From positions 33,726,490 to 33,790,489 of the forward strand of contig CAKAKS010000066.1 of the NCBI GenBank assembly GCA_916700875.1: 64,000 bases of DNA. Reading direction: 5' to 3'. Source of the stretch: Sebastes aleutianus. Taxonomy: Eukaryota > Chordata > Actinopteri > Perciformes > Sebastidae. The position numbers were made by a program, and so were the translations under genes. The notes beneath the pieces are model-generated. The model saw nothing but the letters and a program-made list of their open reading frames with translations. It did no database searches and was not told the origin of the DNA. Shown here in pieces: positions 36,641 to 51,000 of this stretch (positions within the stretch are counted from its first letter, which is position 1; every line of letters starts with the position of its first letter).

Positions 36641-37934
36641 CCGCTTGGTGTACTAATAAGAATGATAAATGTGTCATTTGTCCCGCCCTCAAAAATGCAA
36701 CAGAGTTAATAGGACGGTGAGGGAGATGTCAAGCACAGTTCCGAAACACACACAGTGCTCTAATCAGCTGGAAATAATGAACATCACCTGTGAGGGATTA
36801 CAGTCAGTAAAAGTACTAATATCACAAGCAAAATGTGCTCAAAACTATCAAAAGTAAAAGTACTCACACTCACTTCACCACAGGATTATCTTTATCAATG
36901 CATTAACATGTAAGCACCAAATTGTAGTTGGTTTGAGCTTTTAACTATTTTATATGCTGTTGGATAGTTTCATCTATAACAATGCCTCATAATATACATT
37001 ATGCTGATCACATGTTTTGCATGTAAAATGTTCAGCTGCAAATAAATGTAGTGATGTTAAAAGTGTAGCATGTTAGTAGAAAAGTTGAATAAAATGGTAA
37101 TCCTGTATCTCAAAACTGCTCGACTAAATGTACTCAACAGCACTGTAGCAGTAGCTGTAGTAAAACAGCAGTTCAGCAACAATAGCAGCTCTGTGAGGCT
37201 GTACTCACACAGCAGGGCTTTGAGCTAAATGCTAACATAAGCATGCTAACGCTGATGTTAAGTGTGATGTCTTCCACATGCACTCTTAGTTCAGCTTAAG
37301 ATCATGCCAACATTTGCTTATTAGGACAAAATAACAGCTGATGGGAATATCATTTTGCAGGTATTTGATCATAAACCAAGGTATTGGACGGATTAAAATT
37401 TGGATCCAATGATTGCGCTAGAGGAGAATTTAAGGGATGGCCAAATTACAATTATATTAATGGCTATCCATCCGGTAGCCTACTTGAGATATTTCCATCT
37501 GAATCAAAGTGGTGGACTGACTGACAGACATTGCCTAGAGCCATGCCGCTAGCATGGTTAAAAGTGGATGACAGCCATTTCTTTTAATTTGGTCTTGAAT
37601 TAACGAAAGGTAGCAGTTCTACAAATCAATTGGCATAAAATTAATCCGCAAATATTAATCGTTTAATTTTTTTTAAGCAAAAATGTCAACAATTCTCTGG
37701 CTACGGCTTCTCAAATGTGAAGATTGCTACTTTGCTGCTTTTCTCCATTGTATATCACTGTAAAGTGAAAATTTGTGTTTTGGACTGCTGGTCAAACAAA
37801 AAGAGACATATGAAGACAATATGTTAGGCTCCGGGACTGTGCTTTACAAACTGTTTGACATTTGATAGACCAAATGATAAATTAAGATAATCAGCAGATT
37901 AGTCAATAATGAAAATAATGTTAGTTGCAGCTTT
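36641..37934. other. Intergenic stretch without recognised features
   Basis: AT-rich DNA between the foldback element and the next TTAA element. I see no exon, RNA gene or terminal repeat. The 62-codon frame at 36,669 has no recognisable similarity. Confidence 0.5.
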
Positions 37935-38442
37935 TTAAAGGTCCCATATTGTAAAAAGTGAGATTTTCATGTCTTTTATATTATAAAGCAGTATTAAGTG
38001 CTATATAAATACCGTTAAACTATCAAAACGCTCAATATACGGAGAAACACACAAAGCCCGTATTCAGAAATTGTGCGTTTGAAACAAGCCGTTAGGATTT
38101 CTGTCCATTTGTGATGTCACAAATATACAATATATTGATCATAACACAGTTTTAAACAAACATTCTAAATGTGTCCCAGTTTATTTCCTGTTGCAGTGCA
38201 TGTAAATAACAGCTGACAGGAAGTACCCAAACTGTTGCCTAGCAACGGAATTCCGTTGCAATTCCGTTGAAATTCACTAATACGGAGCGTTTTTCAGACA
38301 AAGGGTAAATACAGGCATATTCAGCAGACAGTATGAGGAAAATAAAGTTGTTTTTTTTAACATTACGGCATGTAAACATGCTCTAGTAGAAAGACAAAAT
38401 ACAAGTATGAACTTGAAAATGAGCATGATATGGGACCTTTAA
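37935..38442. mobile_element. TTAA element, family A
   Basis: 508 bp between TTAA sites, start TTAAAGGTCCCATAT, end ATATGGGACCTTTAA, in the same orientation as the 32,618 copy. It lies about 470 bp beyond the probable lrp13 poly(A) signal. Confidence 0.85.
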
Positions 38443-38908
38443 GTATATAATATGAAATTTCTGGGGAAGTTTTGGTCACTCAAGGAAAAAGGTGCGTTTT
38501 GGATCAAGAACCTCTGAGCATCAACAGCTGTCTTCCATCCTCCAGGTCAAACTGTAGTGCATTTCCTGCATTTGAGGTTTCTCCTCCCAGAGTTGGAGGT
38601 TTCTCTTTTGCTTCCTTCAATGCCAGATCACCATTGTTCTTTGTAAGTCATCCTGAAGTTGCCAAGAGGTTCAGCAATGAGGATGACAAAGGAGAACCCA
38701 CCATGTGGTCACCAGCCTCCGTTACCCGCTGACCTCCTGCCACTACCCACCATCTAACATGAAGATGCTCTTTTGATCAGTGTGAACAATGTTCAAGTCA
38801 GTGCCATAACTATCTATTACAATCTGTCAAAAGTTCAACATTGGTGGTCTAACCGACAGTAAACAATGCTGAAATAACTTCACAGGAAACGTTGGAAAAT
38901 GCAAACCG

Positions 38909-38967
38909 TTTATTTAAAAACGTTGCTTGCCCGTGAATCAACCTCAGTCCACAGAAGATACCGCTTC
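38909..38967 (-). other. lrp13: Probable last lrp13 exon and poly(A) signal
   Basis: On the minus strand a good acceptor (TTTCTTTGCAG) is followed at 38,967 by a frame reading EAVSSVD then stop (38,944). AATAAA follows at 38,914-38,909. This is either a 3'UTR exon or an alternative C-terminus. A donor inside the preceding exon (CCAGAG|GTGGAC, exon end 39,067) would join in frame and replace VDLPTTP by EAVSSVD. Confidence 0.55.
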
Positions 38968-39042
38968 CTGCAAAGAAACAAAGAAAGAAAAGTCAGACCG
39001 CCATCCCACTAGCACAGCGTCATAAATTGGGAACCTGCTAGT

Positions 39043-42000
39043 TTATGGAGTTGTTGGGAGGTCCACCTCTGGTTTGTCTGTGTCTGCTGGGGCAGTTTGT
39101 GCACTGGGGCTGGTCTCCGCTTTGTTCTCCAGGTCAGTCATGCTGGTTTCCTTCACTGCTGCTGGGCTCGCTCTCCTGCAGAAGGAAATACAAAAGTGTA
39201 GTCCTGTGCAGGCTGTACTGTGTCGCGTAAGTGACAATTCTCTCTGACCAATCAGCGATCTGCAGAGGTCTGTTTGCGGTTCTAGTATCGGCTCAGCTCG
39301 CTATGAACCTCGACCAAGGTGGTACCAAAGAAGTACCGAGTATCCACAACTTTTGCTAAATGAAATCTACATGTTTAATGCTGTGACGGGAAGGTTTTTC
39401 TTAATTAGTAAATCAGACAAACCTTGTGCTGGCACTCTTCTTCCGCTTAACCACCACCGCCATCACAGCAATGACCACCACTCCAGCACAGAGCCCCGCG
39501 CCGCCGTAGACAAGGGGACCCCGCATGGTCTTCAGGAGATGGTCTTGACAGGAGTCGCCGCTGTAGACCAGTGAACACACACACGCAGTGTCTCCGTTGG
39601 TCTCCTCACAGCGTCCGTTGCCACTGCAGCGACTCTGGCTGCACTGCTGGGCGTTCAGGTTCCTGAGCAGACCGTTCACATTCGGGGTGGTGTTCGGGCC
39701 GGTGGCATCAGAAAGAGGAGTTCGAGGGGACGGAGGAGGAGGAGTGGAGCTGTGGGGCTGGGTGGGAGCAGGGACCTTGGATCCTGACCACTGCTTCAGA
39801 CTGACACCTAAGAAAAGATGACAGTTCAGCCAAAACCTCATGTCGTTTTAGACTAAGAGGACATTACATCCATTTTCCAGGTTTTATTGCTTTTATAAAA
39901 AAAAAAAAAAAAATTAAAAAAAAGGAGGTATTAAGACTCACAGTTCTCATCCGAGTGGTCAGAGCAGTCAACATGGCCGTTACAGAACTTCTCAACAGGC
40001 TGGCATGAGAGTTGATCCAGACAGGGCCTGCTGCCATCGGGGCAGCGCTGCTCCGGGCTGCAGTGGGTGGCATTCACAAGGATGTGGTCATGGGCACACT
40101 TGCATGTCCGACCTCCTGGAGTGGCGAGGCATAAGTGCTGGCAGTTGCCGTTGTTTTCGGTGCACTGGTTTGAACCTGTGAAAAATAAATCAGTAGATTA
40201 TCAATCAACTGACAGCTACAATTTCAGCACACTGGCATTTGAACAGTTCTGGAGTGTGGTTCTTACGTACCAGTCTGACTGGACTTGCCGAACGCCTTTA
40301 AGCTGACCACTTCTGTGCCGACCTCAAACCACAACGTGTTTTGCTGCTGCTCGTCTCTGTACCACAGCCTGGTCTTGTCTGAAGGAAAGGGCCAACACAA
40401 CATCACAACAGCTACATTAGAAAGCTAAGGAAACAATTGTAAGATGTTTGACCATCCAGTGAGATAGAATGTCTTTACTAAAGGTCAAGCTATGAGTTGC
40501 CAGTTGCAAATTTGTGGAGACCATTTTGTCACACAGGAATTCTGAATGTCTTGAGCTACTGATGAATAGAAACAAGACTCGGCCAGAGCCGAGTATATGG
40601 CTGGACCGTATATGGTCCGTTTGTGAATTTGTGGATACACGAATAGTCAGTGGTTATGTCTATAATGTTAAATTCAGGTACGGCGAGGACACGCTGCTCC
40701 ACTCAACTGGCCATTCAAGTGTTGACATACCCCATCGTGGAATGCTTCCAACTGGTCCCTGGTTTTCTGCTTACCCTTTCAAACAGGAAACAACATGGCG
40801 GCCTGCTCATAAACTTTCTGTTATTCCATCTAAACAATCCACCAAAATCTACTTCTGAAAACATTTTAACAGAGAAATAGGCGATGATGCCACTGCTGAA
40901 TCTCATTTAATTTTAGAACTAGGTCGCCTAGTTTCTCAGCTTGGTCCAAGTTCAGTAAGCCGGACACGTCGCGCTGGACGGGCTCATTTGCATAAAGGAC
41001 TGTTCCCCGCCTTTTCATTTTGGAAGAGCAACGGCCAATGAAGAAACTCCAACACTCGGCCCAACCAATCATGTAACTTCATCACTTTTGCGTTTGTAGG
41101 GCAGGCCCTCTGCAGTCCAGCCATAAATATGCAGGAAAGAATCAATATATAAGATAAAGTTATGTCGAACAACCACCTCCTGGTAGTTTGGTACACACAA
41201 CTTGGCATAAGGTGTCATTTCATTTAGTACATACTATGAGCCATTACCACTGACAGTCATCCAGAGCAGTGTGTCATCACTCAGAGCCACTGCAGCCAGG
41301 CCATCGCCGGCCTTCAGCTCTCTGTATCCAGATCCATCCAGCTGGACCGAGCCGATGGTCCCTAAACCTGCAAGAATCCAAGCCATGTTATTACTTTTCT
41401 GTACGACAAATTACAGCTTTATTCCACGTCAGTTTTGACTTTCAAGGCATGAAAACATCTTAAAACTCCCCAACTATACCAAAAATGTGTAAGTAATACT
41501 TAAAATAAAGCATACCTGTGTCAGCCCAGTAAATTGTATCCCCATTACTGGAGAAGACCAGAGATGTAGGCTGGACAGCATCCTTCCACACCACACTCCG
41601 CCCAGCACCGTCCATGCTGGCACACTCTATAGTAGCCACGGTGTCTGTACCCTGCAGGCCCAGGTTGGTGAAACAGACTCTTCCACTGGTAGGGTGGAGG
41701 GCGATGGACTCCACTCTACCAATACCTTCCTTTATGAGGACAGCAGTGTGTGCACCGGTGGTGGAGGTGACCTGCAGGCGCGGCTGTTTGTTGCTGCTCC
41801 AGTAGACGTCGAGTGTGACCCAGTCCAGGGCCATGGCGGTGATGGTGTTGCTCAGGAGTTTGAGAAGCTGGCCCTGAGAGGACAAGTCAGAGTCCTTGAG
41901 TTTGAAGGAGCTGAGGGAAGTTGTGCCGTCATCCGTCAAGAACAGGGTGTGCTCGCGTAGGCTGTAGTCCATGATGGCTGCCTCGTTGACGCTGGGCACC

Positions 42001-45000
42001 TGCAGGGCCAGGTGTTCAGGCCAGCCCTTCAGCTCTGCTGCTGTGTGTCGCGACTGCAAGTAGATCTATGAGAGTATGGATATGAGAGTGGTAATAAATG
42101 TCCAACTATTCCTTTAAAGTAGATTCTCTTAAAGTTGCAGTCGGTAACTTTGAGCAAATATGATAAAAAAAAAAAAAAAAAAAAAGTTTATAAAGCGGTC
42201 ACTATACATGAGACAGAATCTGAAAAAACAAAACCATGTTCCTCTGTGTCCTCCTGTGCTCCTAATGGCATTTGCGAGATTCCACTGCGCCCGATGGAAA
42301 AACAACCCATCAGAGCTGACCAGTGTCTACAGCAGCTTTCAATCACTGCTTGCAAAACTTGAACTCCGATCAAACTGTCAAACTAGACAGTGCTGATATG
42401 AATCAAATATCAAGCTGTAAAAGAAGAAAGTTTGCTCCGGCTGGTGGGCGGTGCTTGTTTTTTTTCGACTTTGTTTCAACATGGCTGCTGGGTCACACTC
42501 TTTATCATTTAACAGCTAAACAGTACACTACAAGATGTTTCTAAAAACATTTGAGGCGAGAAATAGTCATTATAGTAACAGAATCTTGATACATATTTGA
42601 TCAGCGCTGCCTAGTTTGACCGTTTGATCGGAGTTCAAGTTTTGCGAGCAGTGATTGACAGCTGCTGTAGACACTGGTCAGCTCTGATGGATTGTTTTCC
42701 ATCGGGCGCTGTGAGTACAGGAGAACACAGAGGAACATGATTTTTTCCCCACAGATTATCTGTCTCATGTACTACTGTCAGGATATAGTGACAGTTTTAT
42801 AAAAATAAGTTTATCAGATTTGCTCAAAGTTACCGACTGCAGCTTTAAAGCGGCAGTAGGCAGAATGTTTTTGGCATCATTGGGCAAAAATTCCTTGGTA
42901 ACCTTTCAGCATATTTTAATTCAAGTGTTCTGAGAGATAACTAGACTTCTGCTCCTCCTCATGGCTCTGTTTTCAGGCTTTAGAAAAATCTAGCCAGTGA
43001 CAGCAGACTTTGGCCATTCACAGGTCATTTCAGAGAGAGAGAGCGTTCCTATTGGCTGTTCATTCAACGGAGGCAGCTGTCAATCACTCGCAAACTCCTT
43101 TCAAACGGTCAAACTAGGCAGCGCTGATTAAATATTAATTAATATTCTGTTACTGTAATGCCCGTTTCCCACATAAAATGTTTTCAGAAACATCTTGTAG
43201 TGTACTGTTTAGCTTTAAAATGAGAATGTTTGCTCCAGCTGGTGGGCGGTGCTTGGTATTTCATCAACTGATCCCAACATGGCGGCCGGGACACAAACTT
43301 TCTCATTTCACAGCTAAACAGTACACTACAAGATGTTTGAGGAGAGAAATAGGCATTACAGTAACAGAATATTGATTCATATTTGGTCAGCGCTGCCTAG
43401 TTTGATCAGTTTGAGTTGAGTGACAGTTTGCGAGTGATTGACAGCTGCTCAGGGACGGCAAGGCTCCAGATCAGCGCCGATTGGTTGTTTTCCTCCGCTC
43501 TGTGAAATCTTGCAGATGCCGTTAGGAGCACCAGAGGACACGTGATTTTTTTCATATTACCCGTCTCATGCACTGCTGTCAGGATATAGTGACCGTATTA
43601 TATAAATATTTTTTTTAAACATACTTGCGCCAATTGTACCCACTGCAGCTTTAAAGAAAATTACACTAAGTGTAATTATGCATCATAGAAAAAAACCTGG
43701 GTGACGGTGGAGGGAGACAGCATCAGCAGGAACGCTGAATTGACCAGGCTGGAGCAGGTCAGGCCATCCGCAGACAGTAAAAGGCCAGCGGGACACTTGC
43801 ACACAGCCTTGGGTCCCGGGGCCAACACACACATGTGGGAACAGTCCATCTTTTCACAGGGGCTCTCAATACCCACCTGGAGCAATGGGTGGATGACCTG
43901 CAAACCAGGCAGGGAACAGGAAAAGTGTTTTAAAAATGCATTTTTGCACCTTAGAATCCATGCTGATAAACAACTGAAATATTACATTATTTACATCTCG
44001 CACATTATGATTTCATTTAAAACACCAGTTCTGCAATTTTTCCATGAGCGACCCCAGGATTTTTATAATTTCCCAAAACTGTGCCAAAATAGGTTCATAT
44101 CTTCACAAGTGGAAAGCTTCATGCAATGTCACTGCTGTGCGTGGGGCAATATGGCAAGCATCTGTGAGCACTTCACAAACAAGAAATTATCCAAATTAAG
44201 TTAGAGTTTCTCCATCATACAATACCAGCCACGTTTCCACCTTTTCCTAAACATCCTTAAGGGATAGTTTGGGTGTTTTGAAGTGGGGTTGTATGAGGTA
44301 CTTATCCATAGTCAGTGTATTATCTACAGTAGATGACGGTCGGCACGCCCCCAGTTGGAGAAGCAAACAGGAGTTACTGCAGGGAACCATACCAAGACAC
44401 TACTGTGGCTGGCAGCAAAACGTGTTTTAGCCACCTAAAAGAAACGCTCACCTAAAATAATAAATAAATCAGTATCAGTTTAAGTGTACGCTATATTTAG
44501 AATATTTTCGCAGGTTTACCTTGCAGTGAGACAGCTATACATTCTATGTTTCTAATGGGGAACTGAAGCAGTTATCTATGCTCTCGCCAAAGCAACCAGA
44601 CTCCATTGGAAAAAAAAAAAAAAAAAAAAATGTTTTTAACAATTTTACCTTGAAGAACATGGGACATGCTGGTCTACCGATGCCTCGGTTAGTTCATTTG
44701 TGTTATTGTGTGACTTTGGTTAGTTCGAATTGGTGGATACAACGGCTTCAGTTCCCCATCCGAAAGGGCTGTCTGAAGGCAAGGTAAAAGTGAAAATATT
44801 CTAAAGCGTACACTTAAAAACTGATATTTTTTTTTTAGGTGAGCCTTTCTGCTGGGCCCCGTCCACAGCAGTACATTACTTTGGTTCTGTGCTGTAACTC
44901 CCGTCTGCTTCTCCAGCTGGGGATGTGGCGACTGCCATCTACTGTAGGTAATACACTGACTGTGGATAAGTACCTCATACGACCCCACTTCAAAACACCC

Positions 45001-48000
45001 AAACTGTCCCTTTAATTCTTAACATTTTACTCACCTTCACACCAAAAGGTTGTCTGGGTCTTTTAAGGAGAACTTGGTGGTTTTTGCCAGAGATTTTATG
45101 AGCAGCCATCACCACTCGCTTCTTGGCATCAGACCAGTAGAGCATGTCATTGAACACCGCCAGGGAGAATGGGTTGGTGGTCTCTTTCATCTGTAGAAGC
45201 TGAAAATTACATTATTGAAGCACGTGACTTCAGAGTCTATGCTGGGGCCATTTTGGAAGAAGAAAAAAACTCCCATGAAGTGCCACTTGTGGGGTACTTA
45301 TAGTTATAAGGAGGGCCAGATGACCTTTTGCTGGATTTAGTGTTGCGTTATAGTGTTTAAATTGATTTTCAAGAGCCTGCAACAAGCTTTGGGATGGTTG
45401 CATCCAAAAACTGAAAGGAAAAAAATCATTTCAAAGATTAAACCAGACAACATCCCCCCCTTCCACATTGGTTTACCCGAATGTCCTCTCCATCTAGTGT
45501 TGCAGACCCAATCAACCTCAGCCTTTCATCCGTCCAGTAGACTCTGTCAGAGATGGCGTCCACGGCCACACCGCCCGGCCAGCCCAGACTGGAGTTCACC
45601 ACTGCCTTCCTCTCTGACCCGTCCATACCAGCACGCTCTATCTTGACTACATTACCGATCTCTGTCCAGAACATCAACCTGGTAGAAAAATATTTTTTTT
45701 AAAAAAGATGGTCTTCAAGGTTTTTACAAACATTGTAGAATAGTTTGGAGGTAAAATAAAGTCATGCTGACCCTTTTTGTGGCAGCAGTGCCAGAGAGCG
45801 AGGCTGATCCAGGTCTTCATCCAGGATGACGCTGTGGTCCAATGACTTCACGGTGGCTTTGGCCAGTCTGATGGCAACAATCTGACTGTTCACTCCGTCG
45901 ATCCAGTACAGGTTCCTCCCGAGCCAGTCCACGGCCACAGAATCAGCCCGGACACCTGTGGAAACAAAATGGTGTCGCATGTCATGAGGAGGTATCCTTA
46001 TACCTATTACTCTGCATCAATGTCACCTACAACATGCCAACCACATCTTGTGTTGCACCAACCTTTAACCACAGTTCCTGTGGTCTTCTGGTCCAGCGAG
46101 GACCACCTTATGCTGTCGGTGTCCAGACTGACCCAAAAGACCCTCTGCTCCATCCAGTCGTAGTCCAGGGAGAGGATGGCCTTCTTGGCAGAGGAGGACA
46201 ACACGTCTAGGCTGCCACTGCGCAGGCCGAACATGAAGAGGTCTGTTTGGACCGACGTCAACAGGAAGGGTTCACCTGAGGGGGGGGAGAGAAGGATCAT
46301 CGTTATGGTGCCAATATTTATTTTTGGCCCCATTCGGGATGGTCTAACTGGGTGATTGCATTAATTGAACCACAGTGCCAAAATACTCTAATATTAGATT
46401 CATATCCAATACATTTTATTAACATTTCATAGTCTTTTATGTTTTTAAGGTAGAGGTAGTGTGCAGATACAAGACAAATGTTTATAACAAACTTCAAAAC
46501 ATTAAAAAAAGGTACAGTGTGTAGGATCTAGTGGTGTAGTTGCAGATTGAAACCAACTGAGTACCCCTCCTCTCTCCTCCCTTTCCAAGACTACGGTGAT
46601 GTGAGCCGCACACTGCAAAACCGTGCTTATGCCGTTCACCTCACTCAGAGGCCATCCTTACCATGATAAGGCTACTCTGAGGCGTTAGGCGTTCCGTTAG
46701 GAGCAACGGAAGTCAGACGGCGGCTGGCGGTACCACGGTTTTGCACTCTGCGGCTCACGTTACCGCAGTTTCACAGGTGTGTCGGAGAACTACTGTGGCC
46801 TTCAGGTAACGTAAAAACGTGAAAGGGTCTCACTAGAGCCAGTGTTTGGTTTGTCCGTTCTGGGCTACAGTAGAAACATGGCGGTGCAACATGGCGGACT
46901 CCATTAAGAGGACCCGCTACCTATGTAGATATGAAGGGCTCATTCTAAGCTAACAAAAACACAATGATTCTTAGTTTCAGGTGATTATACACTAATGAAA
47001 ACAGTTATGAATATTATACTCCATTTCTGCGAATAGATCCCTTGACATGGTTCCTTTAAAAGATTTGTTTCTCTTTTCCAAAAATGTCGATCAAAGTATT
47101 TGCTTTCTTGGTAAAAGAGAAGATTGATACCACTTCTCATATTAAATATGAAGCTACAACTAGAAGACTGTTAGTCTAGCTGGAATAAAGACTTGAAATA
47201 GGGCTAGCCAGGCTCTGTCCTACAGGACTCAAGAAATAGTCTGGCACATAAACAGCAATGTGACAATTTCATATTTTAGATATACTAATTTGTGAGCTTT
47301 AGAGGTGCTGGTAGGTGGATTTTCTTTATGCTAAGCTAAGCTTCTCCTGGCTGTGGCTTCATATTTAGAGACATAAGTGGTATCGATCTCAAAGAACGTA
47401 TATTGCCAAGAAGTGAAAGTACATTTTTCGTTCCTTTGCAGCATCAGCGCCCAGCAGCAGTGCTATGCTTCCGCCATTTTGGACAGAAAGTGACTACCGG
47501 ACGCCAGTAAAACATCCGCCTACAGTGCCGTACAAAAGTAAAACTAAATAATTTTTCTATTGTCATATTCAAAATGGCCTATGTTGAACAATATATTATA
47601 AATATAATAAGCATTTTCAGTCCAAAATGGCAGCAACAGCAGTAAAGGATACAGTTTACCAAAGGGCATTACCTGTGATCTTGCAGTGGTGTCCACCTGG
47701 CTCCTTGATGTAGCCTGGGTGACAGTCACATCGGTATGAGCCTTCAGTGTTAATGCACCACTGACTGCATACACCTGGGCTCCGGCCTTCACACTCATCA
47801 ATATCAGCACAGGTCAGCCCGTCCTCCATGAGCCTGAACCCTGCTGCACAGAGACAACGCTACGCAGCAAGAACCAAGTATTAGTCACATTTACATTACA
47901 CACTTATCAGAAGGTACGCCATCATGCAGTCATGATACGGACACTTTTACTTTATAAAAAGAATGCTTGTTTATCCAGAATGGTCTTTCAGAAGCTTCAC

Positions 48001-51000
48001 GCTGTACTGCTACAGTCACAATTCACTTTCTACTGCATTTCTGTCTTTATTTTTTTTCTATGTTAAGCCCACAGTTGGGTACACAGCAGGGTCCTCACCG
48101 TCCCCTGTGGCGTGCTGTAGCAGCTCTGGGAGCAGCGGCTGTTGTCTTCCTCTGCACAGTTTATCTGGCAGCTGCCTCCCTCGTCTGAGCCGTCGGCGCA
48201 GTTGGTGATGCCGTTACACACCAGGGCTGGATTCAGGCACTCCTGGCTGCCACACTGGAACTGGTGAGGGAGGCATGTCAGCACCCCACCTGGTACGTAC
48301 GCACACACATACACACAACATTTTCATGTTTAGTTCAGAATTTTACAGTTATTCAGCCACATTTTGAAATAAGGAAAATCCTGAATGGTGATGTTTACTG
48401 AAAGTTAACAAACCAACGAAAACAGTTAAAGATAAAATATTTAATCATGATTAATCGCATGATTGTCTATAGTTAATTGCGATTAATCATATTTTTTTAT
48501 CTGTCAAACTGTACCTCAAAGGGAGATTTGTCAAGTATTTAATACTCTTATCAAAATAGGAGCTATGTATATATTTATTACAGGAAATCAGACTTGTGGG
48601 TACCCATAGAACCCATTTTCATTCACATACATTGAGGTCAAAGGTCAAGGGACCCCTTTGAAAAGGGCCATGACAGTTTTTTCCTCGCCAAAATTAAGTG
48701 CAAGTTTGGAGCGTTAGTCAGCCTTCGCTACAAGCCTGTATGACATGAACCAATGGATCCCTTAGGTTTTCTAGTTTCATATGCTGCCAGTATCTTCACT
48801 TCACTAGTGTTAAAACTGAGCCCGCTACAACCTTAAAATTGCAAGTTGCGTTAATGTGTTAAAGAAATTGGTGCTGTTAAAAATAATTTGCGTTAACGTG
48901 TTAACCTTGTCCTCATTCCACTTCAAACCCAGCATTGTTTAATTTCTTTTCACCAATGGCTAAACAACTCCACCCCCCCCCCCCCCGACCCCCCATGTTA
49001 TATAATGTATAACTACTCACATTCAGTCTCGTCACTGCCATCGTCACAGTCCTTCATGCCGTCACACCTCCAGGCTGTAGGGATACACTTGGTCTTGGAT
49101 TTACACGACCACTGGAATTTACCACAGATCAGAGGAGCCACGGGACAATCCTAAAGGAGGAACCGAGGGATTATTTTACTGTCGTCTAAACTGGTACTTC
49201 ACAATTCAACTTTTGATTTGAAGGTTGAGACAGGGAGGCCGCATTAAATTGGAGGGAAGATGAGGGAAAAATGCTAAAAGAATAAAAATGAGATATATAT
49301 TTTGAAAAAATAAAAAATCATAAAATATAACATATCGGAATCTTATTAGTCATGCCCCTCTTTCTAAAACATAATTCATCATGTCATAAGCTGTCAGTGT
49401 TTGAAATACAGATGTTATTATTGCATTAATTCATATAAGTAAGGAAATATATTCAGAAGATTAAGTAATTTATCTATCTATCTATTTATTTTACATTTTC
49501 CATAGTATTATCAATGGGTTTTTAAAGATATCTTTCAAAAGGGGGGGCCCCGGCCATAAGCTAATGCTATTTGGGGGGTATTGGCATGGAAAAGTTCGGG
49601 AACCCCTGGTTTAGACCATTAGAGTTACGGCTGTAAACCACTATTTCATCAAGCCTTTGCCCAACTGAAGTGTGCTTAACACACAGAAACCCTGCCAGCT
49701 CCATGAGCACTGATCTGACCCTGACCTTTGACCTTCATGCGGCAGAGGGGTATGAGAAGAATCCTTTGAGATGAACAAAATCCCTTTTCAGTGTTGATTT
49801 CGGCTCTTGTTTCATCCCTTATTTTCCACATACATTAAACAAGTAAGTATGGTCCTAAAAATGTGGTCCAACACTGTCTACTTTTATGTCTGCTTTTGCC
49901 CAACAAACTTGTGGCGTTGCCTTAAATATCTACCTTCTCATCTGTGCCATCTTTGCAGTCCAGATCTCCATCACAGATCCACTCCTGCACCAGACACTCC
50001 TTGCTCTGGGGGCAGCGGTGCTTGGTGGTGCAGACCGGTGCGTCGGTGCAGCTCTCCTCATCTGAGCGGTCCCAGCAGTCTGGGTGACCATCGCAGAGCA
50101 TTGTGACCGACACACATTGGCCACTGGTACACTTGAACTCAGTGGCACTGCAGCCCTCATCAGCTGTGGGGTCGGGGGGGGGGCAAAGATACCATCACAA
50201 AGGTGTCCTGTACAAGCAGAGCTGATTAATACAGTGAATATTGTGCAATGACAACGTACCACAGTTTGCCTCGTCGCTGCCGTCCAAACAGTCCCTCTCC
50301 CCATCACAGAGGAAGCTGCTGGGAATGCAGCGGCTCTTGTCATCACACTGGTGAGCGCAGCCCTCCATCTTCTTGGCACATCCCAGTTCGTCCGAGCGGT
50401 CCTGACACTGAGGCACACCGTCACACACCTGGCTCTGCTCGATGCACTTCTTTCCATGCGCGCACTGGAACTGGTCTGCAGAGGACACAGTGGCACAATC
50501 AGGATGCTGGCAGGACTGGGGTTATGATTGGCCTTCAAATTGTGTAGTGTGTTCCCAGCTTTAAAGGATTAACTTGATTATACATAATGCTATTTGCTTA
50601 CGTTCACTACCCATGAATGATTTGCAGTTATGTACTTCTTTGCAGTGACAATCCAATGTCACTTCAGACCGATGTATTTAGACTACATTCAGTTCAATAC
50701 GGCTACCAATGCTCCTCAATTAATGTCAGTACATAGTGTGAAGCTAAATTGCTGACCGTCTCTATGGAGGACGGAACCTTGCCAAAATATAAATGAATAA
50801 ATAACTCGATAGATAAATTTCATTAAATATAGCATAAATATTAAAAATAAAAGTAGCCATTAATTAGTTGATATTTCTGTTTTAATTTGCTTCTTTATTT
50901 ACTCATCTTTGTATTAATTCCGTTATTTATTTACTCTTGTTTAATTTTCCCTTTTATTTATTTATGCATTTACTTTTTCATTTTATTTATTTTTTTTAAT

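Noticed and set aside
38472..38732. 86-codon plus-strand frame with FEVSPPRVGGFSFASF
   Set aside because: Considered as an exon of an unknown gene or a second SCPP. It has no signal peptide, no clear splice partner and I do not recognise it; noted only because it is the one non-repeat frame between the SCPP gene and lrp13.
49807..50547. Plus-strand and alternative minus-strand frames over lrp13 exons
   Set aside because: Cysteine-codon-rich LDLa exons produce long shadow frames; only the frame with C-D-G-x-x-D-C and SDE motifs is real.
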